Source: an uncultured Lachnospiraceae bacterium (GTDB taxonomy: Bacteria > Bacillota > Clostridia > Lachnospirales > Lachnospiraceae). Taken from it: 6,552 nt of DNA. Below the pieces are notes generated by a model that saw only the letters and a list, made by a program, of their open reading frames with translations, was not told the origin of the DNA and made no database searches. Shown here piece after piece: positions 1 to 5,779 of this stretch. The number at the start of each line of letters is the position of its first letter. Position 1 is the first letter of the stretch. The position numbers and the translations under genes were made by a program. The stretch spans positions 1-6,552 of the forward strand of contig CAMKMR010000106.1 in the NCBI GenBank assembly GCA_946413945.1, read 5' to 3'.

Positions 1-3
1 TTA

Positions 4-1290
4 TTATTTAGAAATTTTCTCATTTATAGCTTTAATAGCTGCCTGAAGCTGATTATCCTCATCATGAGGTATCTCAACCTTAGTCTTTAAGCTTTCATCA
101 AGAGGAACTTCAACATCTGGTGCGATTCCCTTAAGATGAATATCATCCCCCGAAGGTATAAAATATTTTGCTATAGTGATCTTAATTGCAGAACCATCCT
201 TAAGAGGTATTACAGACTGTACAATACCCTTACCAAATGTATTTTCACCAACTATAGTTGCAACACCATAGTCACGAAGAACACCTGTAAAAATCTCCGC
301 AGCACTGGCACTATTGCCGTTTACAAGAACTGCCATCGGTAAATCTACGCTATGCTTATCACTGCAGCAATCCGGCTTACTAATATCATTACCTTCCTTA
401 TCCTTTGTAGAAAGGAGAATCCCCGCCTTTTCTGCCCCTTTTGCAGTTGCATTATCATCAATTATATAATCAGTCATTTCTGTTACGGCAGTGACAAGTC
501 CTCCTGGATTATTACGTAGATCGAAGATGATCGCCTTTGCTCCCTGTTTCTCAACAGCATCTACCGCTTCTTTAAACTGTTCAGGAGTATTATCAATAAA
601 CTGTTCAACCTTGATATAAGCTATATCAGCATCCAGCATCTCATAATCAACTGTATAATTTTGAACAGTATCTCTTTCAATCTCGATCGTAACATAATCC
701 TTTATGCTCTCACGATAGAATTCAATCGTAGCCTTTGTACCCTTGCTGCCTCTTATCATCTTAACAATAGCATCAAGATCCATATCAGTTGTGATTTCTG
801 TATCATCAACCTTTACAAAAATGTCACCCGGAAGAACCCCGGCCTTTTCAGCCGGACTGTTCTTTATAGGCTTTACTACATAAGTAACACCTGTTTCAAC
901 ATTCTTTGTAACTGTTGCACCTATACCATAATACTCACCGCTGTCATCCTCGATCAGCTTCTCATATTCTTCTTTGGTATAGTATACAGAATATGGATCG
1001 TCAAGCCCTGCAAGAATTCCGTCATAATACTTTTCTTCCTGCTTTTCAGGATCCTCGTCAAAATAAAAATAATTGTCTATTAATTTTTCTATTTCTTCTG
1101 TTTTCTTCTTATTTTTAGAATCATTAAGATCAAATGGCGCTTCTGTTTCACTGTTTTTTAATTCCGCACCTGTCTCTGTAGCTGTTTCAGACCCAGCATC
1201 TTTTGAAGTTCCAGGAAAACTGCACCCTGTAAAAAGTCCTGCCGACATTACTGCCACTAAAGATCCTGCGATCAATCTACTTTTTTTCAT
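4..1290 (-). CDS. ctpA: S41 carboxyl-terminal processing protease (CtpA family), predicted lipoprotein
   Basis: A 428-residue serine protease of the C-terminal processing (Tsp/Prc/CtpA) family, which cleaves exported proteins from their C-terminal ends outside the membrane. The N-terminus is a lipoprotein signal: MKK, a hydrophobic stretch, then the lipobox LFTGC with Cys23 as the lipidated residue. A Ser/Thr/Glu-rich linker (about 24-60) follows, then a helical segment (62-118), a PDZ domain (about 120-205, GIGATV to the PGDIF loop) and the S41 catalytic core. The expected Ser-Lys-Gln triad is visible: S329 in NSASAAE, K354 in FGKG and Q358 four residues later, with the family's 25-residue Ser-Lys spacing. 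Residues 308-309 are a vicinal Cys pair just before the catalytic strand, which I do not remember as a family feature. It is the last gene of the ftsEX cluster, 11 bases after the hydrolase gene, and ends in two tandem TAA codons. No terminator is visible before the window ends. The protease family is near certain; its substrate is unknown. Confidence 0.95.
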   Translation of the reverse strand: MKKSRLIAGSLVAVMSAGLFTGCSFPGTSKDAGSETATETGAELKNSETEAPFDLNDSKNKKKTEEIEKLIDNYFYFDEDPEKQEEKYYDGILAGLDDPYSVYYTKEEYEKLIEDDSGEYYGIGATVTKNVETGVTYVVKPIKNSPAEKAGVLPGDIFVKVDDTEITTDMDLDAIVKMIRGSKGTKATIEFYRESIKDYVTIEIERDTVQNYTVDYEMLDADIAYIKVEQFIDNTPEQFKEAVDAVEKQGAKAIIFDLRNNPGGLVTAVTEMTDYIIDDNATAKGAEKAGILLSTKDKEGNDISKPDCCSDKHSVDLPMAVLVNGNSASAAEIFTGVLRDYGVATIVGENTFGKGIVQSVIPLKDGSAIKITIAKYFIPSGDDIHLKGIAPDVEVPLDESLKTKVEIPHDEDNQLQAAIKAINEKISK

Positions 1291-1297
1291 TAGTTTA

Positions 1298-1303
1298 CTC
1301 CTT
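1298..1303 (-). promoter_or_regulatory. Ribosome binding site of the S41 protease gene, overlapping the upstream stop codon
   Basis: AAGGAG lies 7 bases before the ATG at 1290. Its first two bases are the last two of the TAA stop codon of the upstream hydrolase gene (1302-1304). This spacing supports the chosen start and suggests that ribosomes finishing the hydrolase can reinitiate on the protease, keeping the two products in step. Confidence 0.85.
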
Positions 1304-2846
1304 AATTGAGTCCAAGGTATGGCAATGGATCAACTGGATCACCATCCACTCTTACTTCATAATGAAGGTGAGGCCCTGTAGCTACACCCGTTTCACCTGC
1401 GTAACCAATAACCTGGCCCCTTACTACCTTGTCTCCTAAATTACATGCAACACCAGAAAGGTGCTGATATAAAACTGTTATACTTCTTCCACTCTTGTCA
1501 GTACCAACGTCAACAACAATAAAATTACCTCTAAATTCGTTATAATCTATTTTTATGACAACTCCATCCATAGATGATACTATATCGTCTCCAACATCTG
1601 CGCCAAAATCAAGACCAGCATGATTTGTAGATGCCCCCTCTGTTGGTGCATCTCTTAAACCAAAATATGACGAAATATATGTACTTGCTGGAATTGGCCA
1701 TGCAAATAATTCACCGTTATACTTTACATCTGAATAAACTAACTGGCTGTGAGAATTTGTAATATATCCTTTTAATTCCTTATCCAGCTGTGCTTCTTTT
1801 TCAGCTATAGTCTTAAATTCGTTACTTCCTCTGTTGATCGCTTCCTGATAATTCTTTATCTGTTCTTCTTTTGCAGCGGTGAGTTCAAGAAGTATATCCT
1901 CCTCATCCTGATATGCTTCCTGAAGAGTTCCTGAATCTTCGACCATTATCTCTAACATTTTTTTCTTATTTGCAATGCTTCGACGTTTTTCAATAAAATC
2001 ATCCAAAAGCTTTTTATCATAATCACTTACAGCCTGGATATATTCTGAATTATTCACTACATCAGCAAAATCTACAGCATTAAGAAGTGCATCCAGATAA
2101 GTATAATTTTGATTTTCATATGCATTCTTTATATGATCCTTTAATACATCATACTGTGCTTGTTCCTCAGCCATAGCAGCTTCAAGTTCTGTCTGTATTT
2201 CTTCTATTGTTGCTTCAGCATTTTTCTTTTTTTGTTCAAGTTCAAACTTTTTATCTTCATACTCAATGATCATTTTGTCCATCTCTTTAAGGACGGTAAT
2301 AAAATCATTCTGAGTTTCCTTAAGTGAATTTATGTCATTATGAACTTTCTGTTTTTCAGCCTTCGTATTCTCATACTTCTTTTTTAAAGCAGCAATCTCG
2401 GCCTGTGTATAAGTCTTTGAAGGAACAGATAAAACCTTTCTGACATATTCTACATTTCCTACTCCGGTACTTTTATTATCCGAAGCTGCATTTCCAGAAT
2501 TACCGTTATTATCTGCATTTCCAGAATTACCGTTATTACCTGAATTTCCAGAATTAGCATTATTTCCATTATCGCCTGAATTTCCAGTAGAAGGCTCATT
2601 GTTATTATCATTTGAAGGCTTCTCTGTTTGTGGCTCTTCTGTATTGCCTGTAGTATCTTCACTTATTGAAGGTGCATCACCATCAGATGCAAGATAAACT
2701 CCGTCTCTTCCCTTAGCATAAACTACATCAGGCTGCTTTGTTGTATCACTATCCCCAGGGGTTCTTCCCCCCCCTGCAAAAACATTAGTCCCTGCCAGCA
2801 TTACAACTAGCAGGGATACTAATATCCTTCTGATTATTTTTTTCAA
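1302..2846 (-). CDS. Secreted coiled-coil M23 (LytM) peptidoglycan hydrolase, EnvC-like, likely FtsEX client
   Basis: A 514-residue exported murein hydrolase. Residues 1-24 form a signal peptide (MKK, hydrophobic core, likely cleavage after NVFA). Residues 25-130 are low complexity, ending in an Asn/Gly/Ser-rich tract (about 79-127). Residues 145-360 are strongly helical and charged, as in a long coiled coil. They are interrupted near 242-280 by a YLDALL/DYDKKLL segment resembling the coiled-coil domains of EnvC, CwlO and PcsB proteins. The C-terminal LytM domain (about 378-514) has all family metal and catalytic residues: H409 and D413 (HAGLD), H462 (YQHLS), and H493/H495 (HLH). It therefore looks active, unlike E. 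coli EnvC, whose LytM domain is degenerate. The likely reaction is zinc-dependent cleavage of peptide cross-links. The start is TTG, chosen because the signal peptide begins there and an AGAGGGGG element sits 8 bases upstream. No in-frame ATG precedes it, and a stop lies five codons upstream. The gene starts 22 bases after ftsX, which suggests FtsX controls it. Confidence 0.92.
   Translation of the reverse strand: MKKIIRRILVSLLVVMLAGTNVFAGGGRTPGDSDTTKQPDVVYAKGRDGVYLASDGDAPSISEDTTGNTEEPQTEKPSNDNNNEPSTGNSGDNGNNANSGNSGNNGNSGNADNNGNSGNAASDNKSTGVGNVEYVRKVLSVPSKTYTQAEIAALKKKYENTKAEKQKVHNDINSLKETQNDFITVLKEMDKMIIEYEDKKFELEQKKKNAEATIEEIQTELEAAMAEEQAQYDVLKDHIKNAYENQNYTYLDALLNAVDFADVVNNSEYIQAVSDYDKKLLDDFIEKRRSIANKKKMLEIMVEDSGTLQEAYQDEEDILLELTAAKEEQIKNYQEAINRGSNEFKTIAEKEAQLDKELKGYITNSHSQLVYSDVKYNGELFAWPIPASTYISSYFGLRDAPTEGASTNHAGLDFGADVGDDIVSSMDGVVIKIDYNEFRGNFIVVDVGTDKSGRSITVLYQHLSGVACNLGDKVVRGQVIGYAGETGVATGPHLHYEVRVDGDPVDPLPYLGLN
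2488..2568 (-). repeat. 27-base tandem repeat, three copies, coding for the Asn/Gly/Ser linker
   Basis: Three adjacent 27-base units start at 2488, 2515 and 2542. The first two differ by two bases, and the third is more diverged towards its end. A shorter echo of the unit continues near 2578. Since 27 bases is nine codons, the repeat stays in frame and encodes GNSGN followed by four variable residues. Copy-number change would lengthen or shorten the linker between the export signal and the coiled coil without breaking the gene. Confidence 0.85.
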
Positions 2847-2854
2847 AGGCGTAG

Positions 2855-2862
2855 CCCCCTCT
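2855..2862 (-). promoter_or_regulatory. Ribosome binding site that fixes the TTG start of the M23 hydrolase
   Basis: AGAGGGGG is followed by an 8-base spacer and then TTG at 2846-2844. The purine run contains GAGGGGG rather than the AAGGAG seen elsewhere in the window. With the TTG codon, this suggests lower initiation than at neighbouring genes. Confidence 0.75.
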
Positions 2863-2868
2863 CAAAAA

Positions 2869-3777
2869 TTAAACCTTAAGATGTTTTTTAGTTGTAAGCC
2901 AGCTTCCGAAGAAACCAATTCCAAGGCCGATCAGGATCGATGCTGGAGCAAGTGTCTTAAAGAGCTGACCTGCAGGTACAAATGCGAAGAGTGTTTTTAA
3001 AATTGTAAATCTTCCTGCTACATAGTTAATAACCATGTCATATAAATAATAAAGCAGGACAACAGGAATGATAGAACCTATCAGCCCAAGTACAACACCT
3101 TCTACAATAAATGGTGCACGTACAAATCCGTTTGTAGCACCAATCAGTTTCATGATCTTAATCTCTTCCTTACGGACTGAAATACCGATTGTAATCGTAT
3201 TACTGATAAGGAAGATAGATACGAGGAACAGAATGCCGATTATAGCTACTGAAGCATAACCAACAAATGCATTGATCGCAGCCACACTATCAGCTGTGTA
3301 TTCTGAATTTCTAACCTTACGTACCCCATCTATACCATTAAGAAACTGAACAAAATCAGCCTGTTTTGAAACATCCTTAAGAGTGATCTTAAATGATGCT
3401 GAGTTAGCAAGTGGATTGTCCTGTCCAAATGTTTCTCTTGCAGCTTCAGGATCATCATAGTTCTTTTCTGAAAAGCTCTTCCATGCTTCTTCAGCAGAAA
3501 TGTAATCGATGGTATCGACTTCAGTTCTTGTCCTGATCTGCTCTTTTATCATATCAATCTGCTGTTCTGTTATACCGTCATTAAAGAATACTGAGATAGA
3601 GATATTACCTTCAACATTCTTAATTGCTGATCTGAAGTTTACTATTACTGCATAAAAAAGTCCAAAAATGAAAAGACAAGCAATGATAGTACCCATTGAA
3701 GCCAGCGAGAAAAGAAGATTTCTTCTTATATTTTTAAGTCCCTGACGGAAGCTATACCACATTGAACTAATCCTCAT
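2869..3777 (-). CDS. ftsX: FtsX, membrane subunit of the FtsEX cell-wall hydrolase activator
   Basis: A 302-residue membrane protein that partners the ATPase FtsE and passes its ATP-driven movement to peptidoglycan hydrolases outside the membrane. Topology fits the family: cytoplasmic N-terminus with the WYSFRQGLKNIRRN motif, TM1 (about 22-46), a large extracellular domain (about 47-168) with the ISVFF strand and an NPLANSASF motif, then TM2 (about 171-197), TM3 (about 222-246) and TM4 (about 275-294). Between TM2 and TM3 lies the cytoplasmic VRKEEIKIMKLIGAT segment, the conserved FtsX/MacB-type signature thought to contact the ATPase. I chose the ATG at 3777 because GGGAGG lies 8 bases upstream. 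An earlier in-frame ATG at 3804 would add nine residues inside ftsE with no such site. The chosen start overlaps the end of ftsE by 11 bases, which implies coupled translation. The gene ends 22 bases before the hydrolase gene. Confidence 0.96.
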   Translation of the reverse strand: MRISSMWYSFRQGLKNIRRNLLFSLASMGTIIACLFIFGLFYAVIVNFRSAIKNVEGNISISVFFNDGITEQQIDMIKEQIRTRTEVDTIDYISAEEAWKSFSEKNYDDPEAARETFGQDNPLANSASFKITLKDVSKQADFVQFLNGIDGVRKVRNSEYTADSVAAINAFVGYASVAIIGILFLVSIFLISNTITIGISVRKEEIKIMKLIGATNGFVRAPFIVEGVVLGLIGSIIPVVLLYYLYDMVINYVAGRFTILKTLFAFVPAGQLFKTLAPASILIGLGIGFFGSWLTTKKHLKV

Positions 3778-4453
3778 CGATGTAGCCTCCCTTCTCAACG
3801 TCACTTACTACAACACCATGTTTAAGTGTGATAACACGTTTTTTCATGACATCAACGATTTCTTTGTTGTGAGTAACTACAACAACTGTAGTTCCCTTTG
3901 CGTTGATATCTTCAAGAAGGTTCATGATCTCCCATGAATTCTTCGGATCAAGGTTTCCAGTAGGTTCATCTGCAAGAATGATCTCTGGCTTATTTACAAG
4001 GGCTCTTGCAATAGCAACTCTCTGCTGCTCACCACCTGAAAGTTCTCTTGGATATGACTTGTACTTATCTGCAAGTCCAACCATTGTAAGCATTGCAGGA
4101 ACTTGACGGCGAATGTATCTTGAAGGTGTCTCGATAACACGCTGTGCAAATGCTACGTTCTCATAAACTGTACGATCTTTAAGCAATTTAAAATTCTGGA
4201 ATACAACTCCCAGTTTTCTTCTTACCTTAGGAATCTGTCTCTTTTTGATCTTGCTGTAATCATATCCTGCGATAGTGATCTTTCCCTTTGTTGGTGCAAG
4301 TTCTCTTAAGAGAAGTTCAATCATTGTTGTCTTACCCGAACCGGAACTTCCTACGATGAATACGAATTCTCCGTCTTCAATCTTAAGATTAATATCTTTT
4401 AACGCAACTGTTCCGGTAGGGTACTTCATAGTTACATTTTCTAAAGTAATCAT
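3767..4453 (-). CDS. ftsE: FtsE, ATPase subunit of the FtsEX complex
   Basis: A 228-residue ABC-type ATPase that binds FtsX at the inner membrane face and drives its conformational change. All nucleotide-binding motifs are present: Walker A GSSGSGKTT (35-43), Q-loop Q86 in VVFQNFKLL, signature LSGGE (138-142), Walker B IILADE (158-163, catalytic E163), D-loop NLD (167-169) and switch H195. The TVYENVAF segment after the Q-loop is typical of FtsE. Length is normal for the family (about 220-230). It is the first gene of the ftsE-ftsX-hydrolase-protease cluster and overlaps ftsX by 11 bases, with the ftsX ribosome binding site inside its last codons. The ATG at 4453 is taken as the start because a TAG codon lies two codons upstream in the same frame, although its ribosome binding site is unusually far away (14 bases). 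A promoter lies directly upstream. Confidence 0.97.
   Translation of the reverse strand: MITLENVTMKYPTGTVALKDINLKIEDGEFVFIVGSSGSGKTTMIELLLRELAPTKGKITIAGYDYSKIKKRQIPKVRRKLGVVFQNFKLLKDRTVYENVAFAQRVIETPSRYIRRQVPAMLTMVGLADKYKSYPRELSGGEQQRVAIARALVNKPEIILADEPTGNLDPKNSWEIMNLLEDINAKGTTVVVVTHNKEIVDVMKKRVITLKHGVVVSDVEKGGYIDED
3786..3791 (-). promoter_or_regulatory. Ribosome binding site of ftsX inside the end of ftsE
   Basis: GGGAGG falls in the Lys-Gly-Gly codons of ftsE and is 8 bases from the ATG at 3777. It decides the ftsX start against the in-frame ATG at 3804 and a later ATG at 3762, neither of which has a purine-rich site at a workable distance. Confidence 0.85.
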
Positions 4454-4467
4454 GATCTAATTTGTAT

Positions 4468-4473
4468 CCTTCC
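4468..4473 (-). promoter_or_regulatory. Ribosome binding site of ftsE with long spacing
   Basis: GGAAGG is the only Shine-Dalgarno-like sequence before ftsE, and 14 bases separate it from the ATG at 4453, longer than the usual 5-10. An out-of-frame ATG at 4476 directly precedes this element. The long gap may lower ftsE initiation, or the spacer may fold. Confidence 0.6.
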
Positions 4474-4483
4474 ATTTTTTTGA

Positions 4484-4511
4484 ATTATACGGAACTAAGT
4501 TTAAAAATCAA
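4484..4511 (-). promoter_or_regulatory. Sigma-A-like promoter of the ftsEX cluster
   Basis: TTGATT (4506-4511) and a perfect TATAAT (4484-4489) are separated by 16 bases. The -35 element lies within the last codons of the upstream regulator gene, and the -10 sits in the 47-base gap before ftsE. Transcription would start near 4477, giving a leader of only about 24 bases. No terminator is visible between the regulator gene and ftsE, so read-through from upstream may also contribute. Confidence 0.7.
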
Positions 4512-5592
4512 GTGTCTCCATATACTTCATATACTTAACTACCATAAGAGCAATCTTAAATGTGATAGCATCTTCAAATACTCTTAAGTCAAGGCCTGTA
4601 GCCTTTTCAATCTTATCAAGACGATAAACAAGTGTATTTCTGTGAATGTACAGCTGTCTTGATGTTTCAGAAACATTAAGATTATTTTCAAAGAATTTAT
4701 TGATTGTTGTAAGTGTTTCTTCATCGAACTCATCAGGAGACTTTCCATCGAAAATTTCCTTAATGAACATTCTGCAGAGAGGAATCGGAAGCTGATAGAT
4801 AAGTCTTCCAATACCAAGATTATTATAAGCAATGATGTTTCTGTCGCTGTAGAAGATCTTTCCTACATCGAGAGCCATCTTAGCTTCCTTATATGATCTA
4901 GAAACTTCCTTAATCTCGTTAACGATAGTACCAAATGCAACGTGTACTGAGATCATAGCTTCTGTATTAAGCATATCTACGATCACCTTTGCAACCTTGG
5001 CAAGATCCTCAACTGTTTCTGTGTTCTTTACTTCCTTTACAAGGATTATATCCTTCTCATCTACAGCAGTGATAAAGTCCTTTGTCTTACTTGCAAAGAG
5101 ATTTCTTACTGTCTCAAGGGCATTGTTATCCTTATCAGCCTTTGTCTCGATAATAAATACAACACGCTTTACATCTGTATCAATGTGAAGTTTCTTTGCT
5201 CTGTTATAAATATCAACAAGAAGCAGGTTATCGAGGAGCAGATTTTTAATAAAGTTATCCTTATCAAATCTTTCCTTATAAGCAACAAGCAGGCTCTGAA
5301 CCTGGAACGCCGCCATCTTACCTACCATATATGTGCTGTCATTATCGCCTTTAGCCATGATAACATATTCAAGCTGCCTATCATCATTTACTTTAAAAAA
5401 ATGATACCCAAGTAATGACTGGCTTTCTGCTGGTGATTCAGCAAAAGCAGCAACTGCATCTTCATAACCTTCGAAGCTGCCCTCTACTGTTTTAGCAAGT
5501 GCTCTTCCTTCGATATCCATGATCACAAGGTCAACCTTTGTAATGGTCTTAATGCCTTCAATCGTATCCTGTAAAATCTGGTTTGAAATCAT
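4501..5592 (-). CDS. CdaR/PucR-family helix-turn-helix transcriptional regulator
   Basis: A 363-residue cytoplasmic DNA-binding regulator with the CdaR layout. Residues 1 to about 125 resemble the sugar-diacid recognition-type sensor domain. Residues about 135-285 form a GGDEF-like domain without a GGDEF catalytic motif, including the FGTIVNEIKEVSRSYKEA stretch typical of this family. The C-terminal PucR-type helix-turn-helix covers about 298-355, with SETSRQLYIHRNTLVYRL (308-325) as the DNA-recognition core. Relatives respond to small metabolites (glycerate or galactarate-type acids, purine breakdown products), but the ligand here cannot be told. The start ATG at 5592 has AAGGAG 11 bases upstream. 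It lies between a sugar-import ATPase gene and the ftsEX cluster, with its own candidate promoter after the terminator. Its targets are unknown; autoregulation, sugar uptake and the downstream cluster are all possible. The family call is secure, the function is not. Confidence 0.9.
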   Translation of the reverse strand: MISNQILQDTIEGIKTITKVDLVIMDIEGRALAKTVEGSFEGYEDAVAAFAESPAESQSLLGYHFFKVNDDRQLEYVIMAKGDNDSTYMVGKMAAFQVQSLLVAYKERFDKDNFIKNLLLDNLLLVDIYNRAKKLHIDTDVKRVVFIIETKADKDNNALETVRNLFASKTKDFITAVDEKDIILVKEVKNTETVEDLAKVAKVIVDMLNTEAMISVHVAFGTIVNEIKEVSRSYKEAKMALDVGKIFYSDRNIIAYNNLGIGRLIYQLPIPLCRMFIKEIFDGKSPDEFDEETLTTINKFFENNLNVSETSRQLYIHRNTLVYRLDKIEKATGLDLRVFEDAITFKIALMVVKYMKYMETLDF

Positions 5593-5601
5593 TTACGTTT
5601 T

Positions 5602-5638
5602 CACTCCTTCTTTTTTTATTTTTCTACGTAAAAGAGTG
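5602..5638 (-). promoter_or_regulatory. Possible RNA hairpin covering the ribosome binding site of the CdaR-like gene
   Basis: In the transcript, CACUCUUUU (5638-5630) can pair with GAAGGAGUG (5610-5602) in nine consecutive pairs, two of them G-U, across an A-rich 19-base loop. The 3' arm contains the whole AAGGAG site (5604-5609). If it forms, the hairpin would limit translation of the regulator. The stem is short and the loop large, so stability is uncertain. Confidence 0.35.
5604..5609 (-). promoter_or_regulatory. Ribosome binding site of the CdaR-like regulator
   Basis: AAGGAG (within GAAGGAG) lies 11 bases before the ATG at 5592. A GTG that overlaps this element in the same region leads to a stop after three codons, so the ATG is the start. 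Confidence 0.8.
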
Positions 5639-5661
5639 TCATGCTCCCAATACATACGTCA

Positions 5662-5677
5662 GGGCATAGTTATGCCC
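5662..5677. promoter_or_regulatory. Perfect 16-base palindrome, candidate operator or leader hairpin
   Basis: GGGCATA and TATGCCC are exact inverted copies separated by AC (minus-strand reading). The palindrome is GC-rich within an AT-rich gap, about 70 bases before the regulator ATG and just downstream of the candidate -10. No T-run follows it on the minus strand, so it is not a terminator there. It could be a dimeric-repressor site, perhaps for the adjacent regulator, or a 6-pair hairpin in the leader RNA. Confidence 0.55.
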
Positions 5678-5697
5678 AAAAAGAAATAATCCCTTTA

Positions 5698-5706
5698 ATT
5701 TTAACA
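5698..5706 (-). promoter_or_regulatory. Candidate extended -10 promoter of the CdaR-like regulator
   Basis: TGTTAAAAT fits an extended -10 (TGn followed by TAAAAT, five of six matches to TATAAT). No real -35 is visible: the position 17 bases upstream is the T-run of the terminator. Transcription would begin near 5691 and give a leader of about 100 bases with the palindrome and the possible hairpin inside it. Confidence 0.45.
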
Positions 5707-5718
5707 GAAATTTCATTT

Positions 5719-5758
5719 AAAAAAAAGAGGAAATACAGGTTTTTCCAGTATTTCCTCT
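5719..5758 (-). terminator. Intrinsic terminator of the sugar-import ATPase gene
   Basis: AGAGGAAATAC (5758-5748 on the minus strand) pairs perfectly with GTATTTCCTCT (5736-5726) over 11 bases, with a further GG-CC pairing around an AAAAA loop, and runs into eight T residues. It begins 22 bases after the stop codon of the ATPase gene. On the plus strand no T-run follows, so it acts in one direction. Confidence 0.93.
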
Positions 5759-5779
5759 GAATCTTCAATATTTTTCTTA

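Noticed and set aside
136..1309. Several plus-strand open frames of 67-140 codons opposite the protease gene
   Set aside because: They lie antisense to a gene with a complete catalytic triad, have no recognisable domains or ribosome binding sites, and their composition is typical of reverse-strand shadows.
2488..2568. CRISPR-like array
   Set aside because: The repeats are directly adjacent with no spacers, and they are in frame inside a coding region.
2459..2662. A 67-codon minus-strand frame across the hydrolase linker
   Set aside because: It is an alternate frame of the 27-base repeat, rich in Ile/Met/Leu only because of the repeat; the signal peptide, coiled coil and LytM domain all lie in the other frame.
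3778..3804. Longer FtsX starting at the ATG at 3804
   Set aside because: There is no Shine-Dalgarno at a usable distance, and the family N-terminus begins near MRISSMWYSF, which has GGGAGG 8 bases upstream.
5620..5635. TACGTA near-palindrome as a second operator
   Set aside because: Only six bases are truly symmetric and the flanks are A/T runs, so it is too weak to call.
5593..5718. Known riboswitch or T-box in the regulator leader
   Set aside because: I could not match any conserved core, and the leader is short and A-rich.
5719..5758. Bidirectional terminator
   Set aside because: The plus-strand stem is followed by GAATCTTC rather than a T-run, and there is no plus-strand gene to end.
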